A stretch of DNA of 64,000 nucleotides, from the NCBI GenBank assembly GCA_002914845.1, contig JXTC01000019.1, positions 532,057 through 596,056 of the forward strand. The letters are read 5' to 3'. The notes below the pieces were generated by a model. It did not search any database. It saw only the letters and a program-made list of their open reading frames with translations, and was not told the origin of the DNA. This DNA comes from Trema orientale. Its lineage: Eukaryota > Streptophyta > Magnoliopsida > Rosales > Cannabaceae. Positions 34,976 to 48,400 of this stretch are shown piece by piece (positions within the stretch are counted from its first letter, which is position 1; each line of letters opens with the position of its first letter). The position numbers were made by a program, and so were the translations under genes.

Positions 34976-35953
34976 CTGGACTGAGCTACTATAATAGTCT
35001 ATAGAGACTAGAGAGAGGACTCGCTAGCTACGCTCTTGCTCTACACTACTATTCAAAACCCGCCTATGCGTATGTTTACCCTTTTTCTTTTTATTTTTCT
35101 AATTATAAATATATTTTCAGTGGTCAAAATATTTCTAACATGGAGATGGTGAAAGCCAGCTCAAAAGAATCCAAAACCCATTTTTCTGCCCAAATGAAAA
35201 AAAAAAAATAAAGATATTACGTCAATATAGAGTCCTGGTTTAAGAAAGTACTGAGAAGATTTTCATTGATTGGTAGATCAATGCAAATTTTGACGCTTAA
35301 TCAATTTGGTCAAAATTGATATGTGCTATGATAATATTGTTTCTACTCTCACAAAAGCTCTCTAAAAGAAATAAGAAGGAGAAAATTTAATGAAGAAAAG
35401 TTTCATTTACATTTTTGTTTCTTTAATTAGTGGTGTTGGCCCGTTGGGGCAAAGGTTACTTTGGTTATTTATTTTTTATTTTTTATTTTTTAAAAAAGAA
35501 GTGTTTAGGATGAGTCTCCCACTTAATACGTGGATTCTCCTGATATAATTAATTATAATAATAGTTTATGAATTATATTTGTTGTACTGTTTTGGTTTAT
35601 TGACTATCCTAAATTATGTAATTATAATAATAATGATTTTTTTTTTCCTTTCAAACTGTTAAATTTTTAATGAAAATAAATTATTTATAAAGCAATAGGT
35701 TTGTAATTATGATCTAGAACGAGACTGTGAATTTTCATTTACGTTTATATTATTGTTGCAATAATAATCTTTTTGTCATAAATTATTAAATTTTTAACAT
35801 AAATAAATTATGTGCATATGGCTAAGAACGAGATTTCGACTTTTAGAATGCCCAATTATACACTTTGTACATGACTGTTTTCTATTAAAAAATTAATAAT
35901 TTATGACAAAAGAATCATTATTGCAACAATTGCATAATTTGGGATAATAAAAT
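34976..35953. other. Upstream region of the receptor kinase, no gene seen
   Basis: AT-rich. From about 35640 to 35930 two roughly inverted segments occur (TTTTTAACATAAATAAATTA and TAATAATTTATGACAAAAG), which may be a decayed MITE. No coding signal. Confidence 0.45.
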
Positions 35954-36140
35954 GGATAATGCTTGAGGTACCAACTTTTATACTAAATTTTAATACCAAC
36001 ACATGTGGCATGTGATTTGTCACCATTTAATTGGTGATAATGTTTAATCTATTTATGGTAAGCTTTAACGTACCAATTAAATGGTGATAACTTACATATC
36101 ATATGTATTGGTACAAAAGTTAGAATATATAGTGTTATCC
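35954..36140. mobile_element. 187-bp MULE-type MITE (intact relative of 10385-11143)
   Basis: The left end GGATAATGCTTGAGGTACC and the reverse complement of the right end GGATAACACTATATATTC match the family at 10385-11143, with TACTAAATTTTAATACCAAC and ACATGTGGCAT shared. The flanks TAATAAAAT (35945-35953) and TAATAATAT (36141-36149) agree at 8 of 9 positions. Confidence 0.88.
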
Positions 36141-37313
36141 TAATAATATAAGTTTAAAGTTCAAAGGGCAAAGCAGTAAGACAGAAATATAGGAAAGAAA
36201 AACAAAAAGGTCCAAGCACAACTCTATACAAATATTTGAAATTTGTATGAATTGTAAGTTTAAATTTGTATGAATTGTAAATTTTATAAGGATTCTTTTA
36301 TATATATATGAAAATCGAGGATGTAAGTTACATCGGGGATATTTTAGTGAAATCTCTAAGAAAACTTTTTTTTCTTGGTGTATTATGTATACATGAAATT
36401 AAGAATCTCTCTTCCATTCAAAAATAAAAAAAAAATCTCTCGAGAAAAAACTAAAAAGACTATAGGAGAAAGGGTAGTATAACATAACTTCACCAAGTGT
36501 GTATATGTATCGTCCACCGCGGGGAATTATTAATGGTCAAATTATTTTTGTAATCTGTTTACTCGAGTTGTTTAATTTGTCTTTTTAATTAACAATCTGT
36601 TTACGAGAGTTTGATGTCCATAATCACAAACTAAGAATAGGTATACCCTTTTTTTGGTAATAGAATATGTATGCTCTTAATCTCGCAAGAGAAAAACGAT
36701 AAATTGTCACAATTTTCTTAGTATCCTAATTTGTACTAGTGGTAGCCGTAGCCCGTAGAGCTAAGCATATATTACTATTTATGCATTTGCTTCCCCTATT
36801 AATTTTAACTTTAACCTCGTTTAGAACCACTCAAATCGAAACACGTGGCGGGATTGGTGTGTTCTGACGTGAGAAATGGAGAACTACACGGATTTTTTTT
36901 TTTTTTTCAATGTAGTTTTTGGGGTACATAGGCACTTATAGGGGTACCAGTATTAAGTAAGGGTCATGATTAGGGGGCTTTAGACTTGCATAGTTTACTA
37001 CTAGTTGCCTCTTTTGCTTTCATGATAGTTTTCTTCTTGAGAATGAGAAGCATCTGAAATTGAATATGACCCTAAGACGTGAGTGATAGGCCTTTGTTAT
37101 TCGAAGTGACTACTGACTTGAACGCTCATTGACAATACTATTGCCCAGGTGAAAGTGAATAGTGTTAGTGCCTTTTGATCGTTTGTTATGCCAGGATATT
37201 GCAAAAATGGGAGTTTTGGTTTTTCCACTTTAGATTTATTTCAATAGAAATTAACAAAATTATGCAAATAGAAAAACAAATAAGATGAGGTGCTTATTAG
37301 GGTTGAACAATAA
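36141..37313. other. Intergenic, no gene seen
   Basis: AT-rich spacer with decayed repeats and a 13-15 T run near 36894-36908. No reading frame of interest. Confidence 0.5.
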
Positions 37314-38373
37314 TGGCCCGTTTGTTTTAACTAGGGATGTCAATTTCATCGAACGGGATGATGCACCACAGTGCACCAACTCGAATGGGGTGGACTTTTA
37401 CCGTTATAAATAGTGCGGGGCATGAGGCGGGGATTCCCCGTTTAATATTTAGTGGGGCGGGACGGGCTTGGGATTGAGTACCCCGCACTGACCCCCCGAT
37501 TATATATAAATTAATTTCTATTTTTTTATATAATAGTGATTCAAGTAGATTTTTTTTAAAAAAAAAAAGATCTAATAATATATAGTCATATACTAATATT
37601 GTTTGAGTTATTTGGGATTGTATTAGCTTTATGAATGAATGATATGCTATATGATTTTGGTATTAAATATTTTACATTTGACAATTTTAACATGTTAAAG
37701 TTTTATTTGAATGTGTTTTTTGATTATTTAGGTCTAAAATTAGAATTTTCAATGAAGTTAACTTTAATTTTGATTTTTTTCGATGTATTTAGACTTTTAA
37801 AAGATTTGGACTAATAAAGGATTGTGTAATTTATTCAAGATGACGATTCCAAACGGAGAACCCGATATACTAATGGGGAAACCGATCCCCGATGAGGATT
37901 CTCCGAAATTGCCCCGCACCAAATTAAATGGTGAATGATGCGAGGATGGTATAGTAAAATAATAATGGGAATGTGGATGGTAAACACTAAACCGATCCCG
38001 CCCCGCCCTGTTGACATCCATAGTTTCAACCATTCCATTCCATTGTAATGGAAAATCTATTTGAATGGTTGTTTGTTTCAACAACTCCAAATTTTTCATT
38101 CAAATAGTCTTTTAGAATGGGTGTTTGTTTTAATAATTCAGTTTTTCTAGTCAAATAGTTCATCAGTCACATCAACTATTGGAATGGGTATCTTGTGTCT
38201 TGGATGAGAATGGAGGGGAGGAAGTGTTTTTGAATGGTCCATTCTAATACTCCCATTCTAATTACAACCCATTCTAATGTTTTTCCATTCAAATATATCT
38301 CATTCCAATTATAACCCATTTTAAAATTTCCATTTAAATGCACCCATTCGAATGGGCGAACCAAACGGAGCCA
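37314..38373. mobile_element. hAT-like MITE carrying a nested hAT element
   Basis: The left end TGGCCCGTTTGTTT and right end AACCAAACGGAGCCA are inverted repeats of a familiar plant hAT MITE type. The body (38031-38360) is rich in GAATGG/CCATTC words. It is interrupted by the element at 37332-38022. No convincing target duplication was found for the outer element. Confidence 0.7.
37332..38022. mobile_element. Nested hAT element (TAGGGATGTCAAT type)
   Basis: The left end TAGGGATGTCAATTTC and the reverse complement of the right end TATGGATGTCAACAGGG pair. It contains the GGCGGGG / CCCCGC blocks usual for this MITE family. The flanks GTTTTAAC (37324-37331) and GTTTCAAC (38023-38030) are a 7-of-8 target duplication. 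It has no coding capacity; the frames at 37797-38099 are shadows of its repeats. Confidence 0.88.
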
Positions 38374-39190
38374 ATATATTTCATATTCGAAATTTCGAGG
38401 TTATATTGGGCGAGGTGGAAACCAAGAATCGACCAACAGATTATCAGTTTTATTGCTTTCTTGTTTTTCATGTTCGATTCTGAGTTCGGGCTTAGCACTA
38501 ATAAAAATATAAAAGGATATACGTATGTATTTTTGGTCAGGTTTGATATATTAGGTTTGTGTTTAGTCAGTTTTGAGAAGAATATAATGAATAGAAGATC
38601 AATATACTTTTGACATGTTTGTTTTGAGTTTTCCAAATTTGGCTTTGGTCGATTTCGAATTTCGAACAAGTAGATCAACTTGGTTGAGTTATCGAATACT
38701 TTTTTTATTCTTTCCTCGTACTTATAGAGAGATTAGTTGAAATAAAGAAGAAGGTATCAAGTGATTGAGCCTCCTTCCATTAAAAATAATAAAAGAATAG
38801 TTTGATTTGAATGATATTTTTTAAAAAAAAAAAAATTGGTAAGTTAAACGACAAATAAATAGATTTTTAACTGAAAAGCAAATGAGTAAAATTACTAAGA
38901 ATTCCTTATAATTCCGGATCCTGATCATTCAGATTAAAATTTATACAAATCCATTCTTACATGTTTTTGAGGATTGATTTAAAAAGAGCTATAACTTATC
39001 CCATTTTATGTGTGTATATATATATATAAATAAGGAGACCAATTTGTCGTTGTTTAAATATCTAAGAGCATAATGTATTTAATGACTATAAATTCTTAAG
39101 CTAAAAACTTAGGCAAAATTAAGTGGTATTATTTTCATCAATACCTATCTCAAACTAGAACTACATTATTTAAAGTTATGCGATTGAAAA

Positions 39191-39548
39191 GGGTTAATAT
39201 CATTTTTATATATTGTATTTTGATACTTTGTTCAGTTTGTACTATATGTTTTGGTTATTATTAACATTGACTCTTAGATTTAAAATTTGTTATAAATTTA
39301 TACCCTGACACCAATTTATAGCAATTAATTTACCAAGATAATTTAATAAATTTATTCTCGGATGAGTTTTTATATAGTTTATTTTCAATTTTTTAAACGG
39401 CATATTGATAAATTAAGTGTTCTAAATTTGTGTCAGTATATAAATTTGTAATAGATTTCAAATCTAAAGGTCAATGTTGATAAACCAAAATACAAAATAC
39501 AATTTAAAAAATATATCGAAATACAAAATTTAAAAGTGATATTATCCC
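39191..39548. mobile_element. 358-bp foldback MITE, MULE type, perfect 9-bp TSD
   Basis: The left arm GGGTTAATATCATTTTTATA and the reverse complement of the right arm GGGATAATATCACTTTTAAA match along about 130 bp (shared TTTTGGTT, AACATTGAC, TTAGATTT, AAATTTATA, CTGACAC). A perfect 9-bp duplication GATTGAAAA flanks it (39182-39190, 39549-39557). Confidence 0.95.
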
Positions 39549-41049
39549 GATTGAAAATGATGTTACATCACGTAATGTAAGGTTTTCTTCCCTAATTAGG
39601 CATATAAAAATTTAAAATTACAATATTTGACGTTTCTTCTTTCTAGGTTAATAATTAATAAAATATTTGCCAAAAAATTAAAAACGATTCTTCGTTTGTT
39701 AATATATTTTTTTTTTTGATAAGATTCATAAGAAGAGTATACGCATGGTTAATCCATTATAAAATATTGTGAGATTTTTCTTCTTTATTTTTATTTTTTC
39801 CCCTTTGGCCGAAACAAAAAGTACTGTGGCAATGGTACTATGGGGGCTGTTGCTGAATGATGTGCATATGCCATGTACATAAGATAACAAACACCAAAAA
39901 CACAAACCTAATGCTATCTTATTTTCTTCATTATTTTTGTAGTTTGGTTTGAGACATCCTAGATTTCCATGTCCCTAATGTTCAGTACTATAACAAATTT
40001 CCAAAAAAAAAAAAAAAAATGGTGTTCTATATAGTTGTTTCCTTTATTTAAAAATTGTTGTAACAACCTCAAACATGAATGGCTTTTTAATATTTAAGTA
40101 ACAAAAAATTCTAAGACTATGGCCCAAAAAGGAATTAAAGTCCGTAATTTGGTTGAAATGCCTTCTATGAAATCCACTAAGGTGTGTATATGACTCGGCA
40201 TAACATGGCAATGATTATAAGAAGCTGCGAATGTAATAATTGAGGCCTATTTCTTGTGAATAAAAATACAAGATTATAAGTACTTTAGTCGATGAACAAA
40301 AGTGTTATATAATGTAAAATCCATAATGACATGATAATTTTTTATCACCGCATCGTATTCTACTTGGTTCTATATTTATTACTATCACTTATCCCTGTAG
40401 CGTTTTTATTTTTACAATTTCGCAAAACCTCTTTCTCACCTTCTAATAATATTATGACATCTTTATCCTAAATATACAACACAATTAGGGGGTGAGAATT
40501 TGTGTTAGTGAATCGTATTTGTACTTAACCTTTATGTATAAAAACATACACCTCAATCTAAATCTGACCGATTTAATTTTGTTATGAATATAAACCCAAA
40601 CACAATATTTATAATGAGTTTTCTTGAAGTGACTTATTTATTATGTGTTGACATAACATAATTTGTATAACTCATTTAAACAATAAATTTATTTAAACAA
40701 ATCATATTCACCTCAGTTAATCCAACATCACCCATCAACCGTTTGATCTAAATTAACTCAAATAAATTTATCCAACACTTCAATAAAAATCCCTTAAAAA
40801 GAACACACTTCAATACAAATTTATGAGACTTTTACAACTTTAAACCACAAATACCTACTAAAAACAAATACGAAGTAAATAAAGTTCTAAAGACATCAAC
40901 AATAAGTACAACTTAGTCTAAATAATGACTAATATTGTGAAAGATATACAAGGCATAGTCTTAATACAGTTCAAAGAAAGTTTAAGCGGCTCAAAACATA
41001 AAATAATAAAGTCCAAAAATCTCAGCCCACATAATAAGTATTTTATTTT
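39549..41049. other. Intergenic, no gene seen
   Basis: AT-rich DNA. A poly-A run lies near 40002-40018. No coding or RNA-gene signal recognised. Confidence 0.5.
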
Positions 41050-41344
41050 AGAGAAATTTAGGTGGATGACCAAAATTTTAAATTTGATTAAATAGATGTC
41101 GACTTTTAAAATTTTATAGCTAAATGTCCAGGTAGATATATTTTTACACTTGGTAGATACACATTAGTTACTGTTCTGAAATGCACTGGGTATATAATTT
41201 TTTATACTTAGTATATAAAATTTTACACTTGGTATATATGCTTATATACCGGACATTTTGCTATAACTTTTGACAAAGGGACATTTATTGAAATTAGGCC
41301 CAAAATTTGGTCATATTTTTATAAGCCCCTTTATTTTATAAATA
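41050..41344 (+). repeat. ~295-bp dispersed repeat, copy 1
   Basis: Starts AGAGAAATTTAGGTGGATGA and ends ATAAGCCCCTTTATTTATA-like sequence. The inside repeats the words ACACTTGGTA(G/T)ATA and TAAAATTTTA in both orientations. The inverted copy is at 49819-50120. Confidence 0.88.
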
Positions 41345-44300
41345 GCTTGTTTATACGACTTATTTAAGTCGTATGCATATTTACCTACAAAAAACACGTA
41401 ATAATTGGTCCATTGCATGTCAATTTTGGGTTAGTGATTAATTAATCTAATTATGACTTTCTTTTTAGGTAATGCAATATCGACTCATTTAAATCATTTT
41501 TTGTTAATGCAAGTAAATCTAATTTAAATCGAACATGTTTAGGAAAATATGATTAACCCGCTAACTTTATATAGATTTCTAGTTGTGGTGTTCTCTTATG
41601 ACCAAAGTTGCTGTTCGTACAATATAACTTTAGTATACATATATGTTTTATTATTATCTATCTATAGAAAAGGCACCAAAATGCCTGAGCCACCTAGGCT
41701 TTGATTTCATATCCCATGCACAAGGTGTGACGGATTCTAACTCCAATCTCTTTTGGTATATGTGGAGTACTCATACAAATTTCACGTTGTCATGACATGA
41801 ACGCATAATAATTTTTTTGTAGCAATATAAGTCTTGTTCTAACGGCGATCTAACAACTTCCTCGTTAAAGTAAATGGCGAAAGTATAAGTCATATTCAAA
41901 GGTACATACCTAGTAGTCTGAGGAGCAAATTTAGCCTCTTTTTGACTTATTAAAAAGAGTTTCTTTTTTTCTTTAATATATATATATATATATTTAAGAA
42001 TGATAACCAAAATTAATTAGTAACAAATTTGAGGTTTTTTTTCTTTGAAAATTTAAGATATAAAAATTACATTTTTAGGACTCTTTCTCAAAATGTTAAC
42101 ATTTATTTTGAACGAAAAAAAAAAGTCACAAAAAAGAAATCATTTTGCCAAAAAAAAATCCATATTCCATCCATCCCTACGAATTTGCTAAGATTCTTCT
42201 CTACAATATCTTTTTTTTTTTTTTTTGGAAAGAATTCTTCTCTACAATGTCGTTTTAATAGTGCAGTACGTCCTTTTCTTTCTCAAAGGAACACAGTGTA
42301 CACAGACAAAAGGGAATAAATCAATAATTTCAGCTCTTCACCTTTTTGTGAGGTTAATGGATAACAAGAGGAACAATATTCCCCTTTTGTAACTCATAAA
42401 AAAACCAGTTTTGGATTAATTAATATCAAATCATGCTATTAAGGAAAATACACAACTACTTTCGTTAATAAATTAATTAAGGAAGCATCTAAGTACTGTT
42501 GTGAATATAATCCTATTCATTGTATGATTTGTACTTCAAATGAACAATTCTATTCCCTATTATTAAACTAAAATGCATTCTCAAATGACAAAGATTATCC
42601 CTGTACAAAAGTATAAAGCAAGAATTAAGGAAACCCAAAAACAAACTGATAAAGAAAAATATATGAACAGAGAAAGACACTGACTCCTTTAGGAAACTCT
42701 CTTTCTTAGAACATGAAAAAGGCTGTTACTCACTTTCCCAAGAAAAATTCCATTTCATAGTCATGCATGGGCCAGTTTTCTCCACAAAAATAAAGTCATA
42801 TATTCAAGCTATTTGCCAAAATCCTATCCACTACCTAAACTTTCATAATGAAGTTTTTTTTCCCCCTATAATTTCATAATGAAAAGTTGCAATATGGTCT
42901 TTTTTCTTCTACGGAATCAGCATATGTGTTCTTGCTTTGGGAATGCCACAATGTCTTCTCTTGATGATAGCCTTTATAAATTTCTTTTTTAATTTTATTT
43001 CCCTTAAATGTTCTCTCTTTTGGTAATTATTAGTTCATAAAATTTCACTATTTGCTTTTTCTTTTACCCTTGTAGACAGTTCACTTTCATCTACTGTACA
43101 TCAAGTGAAAAGGACCTCTATACTAGTAGTGGTAGACTAGAAGAAGATAAGTTGGAACAAATAACCGTCACTAGCCACCATTTTGAAGTATCATTGAATA
43201 TGACGTATTTAGGAGTTTAAATTCCTGTGTCTTTTTCACTTTGACGCGAGCCCAAACTTAGAGTAGTAAAAGAGAATTACAACCCCCCCAACACACACAC
43301 AAAAAAAAAAAAAAAAACTCAATTTTACAGAAGACAAATAAAATGAAAGTTACATTTGTAAACTTGCCTATACTACAAAGGGTCAAATTTTATACTTGAA
43401 AATCTACTTGTTGGTGGAAAAACTAATCCTCCGAGGTTATTCATAGGTAGTATTACATTAATTCTCCGAAATCCAATGTTATCATTGGCTAGATCATATT
43501 ATCTAATTATCCACTTTGACCTTATTGACTCAAGGTTTTTTAATGCGTCTACCAAAAATTAAGATAATTTTTCCGAACTAAACCCAATTTTTATCATTCT
43601 CACGTGATATAGGAAACTACAAGAAGAGCCCGAATCATTTAGCTGGATTATGATTTTCCATTCCATCCAAACTAGCATAACTGCATAAGGTGTTTTACTT
43701 TTCTCTAAGCTCATGCAAACTTGAGATGAAGACCAAGATGATCGTGTATGAGTTTTCTACAGAGTAGCATTTTCCCCCAAATTGTAGTTAATCATGATAT
43801 AAATATCTATGTAAAGCATTAAATAAAGATACTACATTTTCCAATAATATAGACAAAAAAAATCACAAAAGTTGAGTGATATTACAATGTTACACTCTTT
43901 AGGTGGAGAAAGATATTTATTTTAGTAGTATGCAATGTAAAACCGAAAAAGTTCGTAACATTAGTTAACAAAACTTAAGAAACAAGATTGTACATGTCGC
44001 AAATACGGTATATAAGTATGTATTGAAACTAATTGCTTCAAAGTTCATCACCATGCCCAACAAGACCAACCTCATCCGAAGAGAAAAAGAAAAATACTAG
44101 AATTAAAACAAATAAATTTCCTAACAAAGAAAAAAAAATAAAAAAACCTTTTAATCCTATCAATAAAGAAGCGCTTCTCTAGAAGTTAATAATAATTATG
44201 GGTAACCCCACCCCACCATTACAAAATCTTCCTTGGAGTGAGCGTTTTATTCTTTCATGCGGTTTGGAATTGATGCTTCCACGGAGACTTTTGCTTTTTG

Positions 44301-44995
44301 AAAATCTAAGAAAACCAAGAACAAAACCAAAAATAAATAAAGAAGGTAGCCAAAGGCCCAAAGCCGTATAACATAAACAATTTAAACAGCTTTTTATTTA
44401 TTTTTTCTTTTCTTTTTTTTTTTTCTTTTGAGAAATGGGAAAAAGCAAAAGGCAATGTACCCGTGCCTTACCAGCTCACACCATTCTTCAGCTTTACACG
44501 GGCCCACAAATATGTTGTGGAGGTATAGGCCTTTATACATAATACACTGCTAGACACACGTATATTCATTTTATATTTTGCCTCTTTTGAAGGGGTTTGG
44601 ATTGTCTGTATCTGCTTGTACTAAAACTAAGCTAATCCTTTTGAAGACCAAATTGGGAAAGACAAGGTAGGACCCCTGGGAAAGACAAGGTAGATCCGGA
44701 CCAAGGCAAGTGGAAAATATGTTGGGGGATGATGATCTGATGTGTGGTGGATGATGGCTAGGGCCAGGATCTTGGGCTGTTGATTCCATGGGCTTGTCTT
44801 TTGAATCCAAGACAATGTCATTAGTGTCACTAAAGAAGAAATGAGATGGGTGTCAAACAATCTCATTTTTTTTTTTTTTTAAATGGAGAATTTAGATGAT
44901 GTATCCGTTATTCTGACAATTAATTGAAAATATTTTCCAAATCTCTTGGGAGTTTTAAATGTGAAGTTTTAAATGTGAAGGCTTGTTCCTGTCAG
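41345..44995. other. Intergenic, no gene seen
   Basis: About 3.6 kb of AT-rich sequence with homopolymer and TA microsatellite tracts (41976-41993, 42210-42226, 43298-43317). I looked for protein families and splice patterns on both strands and found none. Short frames at 41771-42319 and 44179-44866 are not supported. Confidence 0.5.
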
Positions 44996-45067
44996 CCACC
45001 CAATTTAGAGTGTCTGGTATAATAGAATTATCCACCCAATTTAGAGTGTCTGGTATAATAGAATCAT
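44996..45067. repeat. 36-bp tandem duplication
   Basis: Two units (44996-45031 and 45032-45067), each CCACCCAATTTAGAGTGTCT followed by GGTATAATAGAAT. An adjacent smaller duplication of AGTTTTAAATGTGA lies at 44951-44980. Confidence 0.9.
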
Positions 45068-45236
45068 ACCACATGTAATCCTTATAAAAAAAACAAATAT
45101 CATTCGATGGACAATGCCTATCACGAGGGCTCTTAGTGAATACTCTCATTAGTGAGGCCGAAAGCTATCCTGATAACATCCAAAGAGAAATGCCACTTTG
45201 CGCTAATCCTCTCATTTTTCTTCATTATATATATAT

Positions 45237-45460
45237 GGACACCAATTCAGTAGATATATTTTTTTTATCTATCCATAAATATTGTTTTGCTCAATAAAAG
45301 TTCATCACTTACATCTTTTCATAATAAAAAGTAGATAGAGAAAATCATTAAATAATGAATATTTATTATTATTATTATTTTTTTAACTACTTAAATTATG
45401 ATAACTATTAGATCAATGATCCAACAGCCAAAAAAAAAAAAATACATATTGGATTGAGAA
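45237..45460. mobile_element. MITE, relative of the ATG18b intron 5 element
   Basis: Shares with 16121-16373 the left end (GGACACCAATTCAGTAGAT), the middle (AAAATCATTAAATAATG, GATCCAACAGC) and the right end (TACATATTGGATTG). It is inserted in a TA microsatellite, so the target duplication cannot be defined. Confidence 0.8.
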
Positions 45461-48400
45461 TATATATATATATATTTATGTATTAATTATATGACACACT
45501 CACCCACTGTGACCATCAAGTCCGATGGTAAAGGACTCATACTATTAGTTGTTAATCTGAAAAATCAAGAAAACATCGAAAATTTCCAATTTATCCTTCT
45601 TTTTAGACGTACACCCCAAAATATCTTTTTCTCGGTTAAACTTTGTTTCAGAATTTTTTTTTTCTTAAATATTAATTAAACATTGAAAAACCATAAGTAC
45701 CTAACTAAAAAGAAAACGGTTAAAGATAAAATAACCGAATTTCAACAGACTTTTTTTCCCCCTAAGTTGCAGTTAATGCTCGTCAACTTGATCTGGTAAG
45801 TGAATTGTTTAATTTTAACATATGATTAAATAAACCAATCATAAAAACAGTAATGATTATACGAACTTTTTGTAAATGGGCTTAATATGCATCAAACAAT
45901 GACAATTAATTTGTCTCCCCTTATTAGTTTCATAAAAAAGGTTTGGAGTAATGTTGATAAATTTGATACGTACGAACACGATATTAATTTCTATTAAGGT
46001 GTTGTGTTATACAGTATACGTGCCTCCTAAACCTAGTCTCAAAATAATGACTTAAAAAAAAAAAAAAGTTCCAATCGTCCTTTTGCCTTTCCTCAGTCCT
46101 TCCCTTCCCTACCCCATACTCCCTTTTGTTCAATCAAGTAATGCAACATGGAGAAAAGATGAAAGCATGAACAATGGAAAAAGGGAAGCGACATGGTGGT
46201 GGTCACTGGACCTTGTCAAAAGATATAGCCTTTATTAAAAGCTATCCACTACTATGATTTTTCTTTATATCATGTTATGGCATATTAAAATACACAACAT
46301 AGGTCTCGTTCTAATCCATAGATACACTATAGTATATTTATTACAACATCTCTATCATTATAGCTAATAGAACAATGATTGTATTCACGAGAGGTTATGA
46401 TAAATGAGAAGCTAGGCACAATATTGCTCTTATACTTTTGTAATCAAACTATTTTTTTTTTTTTTTAAAAAAAAAGGACTCACATTGTTGTATGTCTTGT
46501 GTGTGATTGCGATTTTTTTTTTAATTTTTTTTCATATAAACTTTGTTAGCTATCTATTATTTTCAAAGCTACATTAATGCAATCAAAATTTAAACATAAG
46601 GCGTAGTTTTAAAGTGATATATGTAAACAAGAGTCATACTTTAGATATAGACACCATCTCTGACCTCCTATTTCCAATTAATGTATTTTATAGCAATACT
46701 TTTGAATATATATATATATATGTCGAAAATACTTGAGAATATTAATCGTATATCATGAGTGTAGATGATCTTGTTATAAGAACATGACACAAGGATTACT
46801 TACTCTCCTTCACGACACATCACAGTCCAAATCTTATCATGCGTAGCTTCTAAAGTTAAAGAGAAATTTAAAGAATTAAGTCAAAAGGAACTCAAATAGT
46901 TGAAACCCGAAATTGCAAAAATGATTATCTTCATTTATACCTTTCTTAACATCGTGGTGCCTAAACCATTCATTAGCGTAAGTATCTATGAACTCGATTA
47001 TGTAACCCACCAACGTCATTTGGCAGCGATGAATGGCTCTGATCTTCCAACTCAAACATCGTATTATTCTTTGAAATTACAGTCTACCAATATCACGTAT
47101 TTACTTAAATAAATAATTATTCTTTTAGATCTCTTTATTTTTATCTTCAATTTTTCCCCCCAGCTTTACTCGTAAAAATCAATGATTTAGATTATTCACC
47201 AATTGTGTCTGATTTGCTTACATAAATGAGCCAATTACCCATAAATATGAGATTAATTTGAATGACTATTTCCTTTCTTGATTGTTTTAGAAGTGGAATT
47301 ATTCTTGGCCATTCATATATACGGGATCATTTCAAGTTAAAAAATAATAATAAATGACACATATAGTGCTGATTAAGGTGGCATCGAAGCTCAGTTGGTT
47401 AAGACTATTCATTTTTTGAGTAATGACAATTTGGTGGACTTGTCGTTCCATATTGAACAATGCAAATGTGGTAACCACTTTAACTGTCAAGAAAAGAATA
47501 GTCATTCTCTTGAAGATGTGACAAAATTAGTACAAAGAAGCAAGTTTGAAGGAATTAATACCATTTTAGACCTATGCATGAGAATCTTCATATGTGTGAG
47601 CGAGCCTTTTGTAAGATTTGTAATAAAATGGGTACTTTATTTATATCAATATCAGATGGTTCTTTACCTCAAAACATCAGATGGTTCTTTGTCATATTGC
47701 CATATTGGGTTTTGATTCCCATTATTCGATTCGAAAATGCCAAATGTCATGAAATGTTGTTTTCATAAATCAAATTATTATTGGAACTTTTTGTAATTAA
47801 AGGTGAAAAGAATATGGTCTCCAAATTGTCTACTTGCATGATCAAACTTTTTTTCTTCTTTAAATTTTTTTTAGAGACATCTACAAAGCGTTAGGGTTAA
47901 ATATATGAGATCCCAAATCCAATTATGTCCAAATCATATGGCTAATGGTGGTTGTCGTTTGCTTTCTTTTGTATGTTACTTCCAAATGAATATGACAAAA
48001 GCATAAAGAAGCAGTACTAATTGTCTGCTTTTCTGCTATGACGCATAATTCATAACATGGGCTTGAGAACTCGAGGCGACCATGTTAATTAAGGCTTTTA
48101 TCCCTTAATTTACAAAAGCTATTCATCAAAACGACAGTAATGATTAATACATGACAATTTGGGATTAGAGGAAATTAATCTGGTAATAATAACCATGGAT
48201 AGCATTTTTTGTCAATTTTTTTAACCTTCTAATAAATAATTTGTCAAAGCATTTAGTTGCAATCAAGTTCACCAAACCCATGCTTGTGTTTTTTCATCTT
48301 TAACAAATCAATTCTGGGTAATTTTGGGAAAGCATTACGAAAATTCCTATCCAAATCCTAATTATCATATCCACATAATTTTAACTATGTTATCTATCTA

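Noticed and set aside
47388..47470. tRNA or SINE head (GCTCAGTTGGTTAAG)
   Set aside because: Only an A-box-like word is present; no B box at the right distance and no cloverleaf.
47395..47768. 106-codon and 64-codon plus-strand frames
   Set aside because: The first begins at a non-ATG codon. The C-rich part shows no repeated cysteine pattern of a known family, and no splice context was found.
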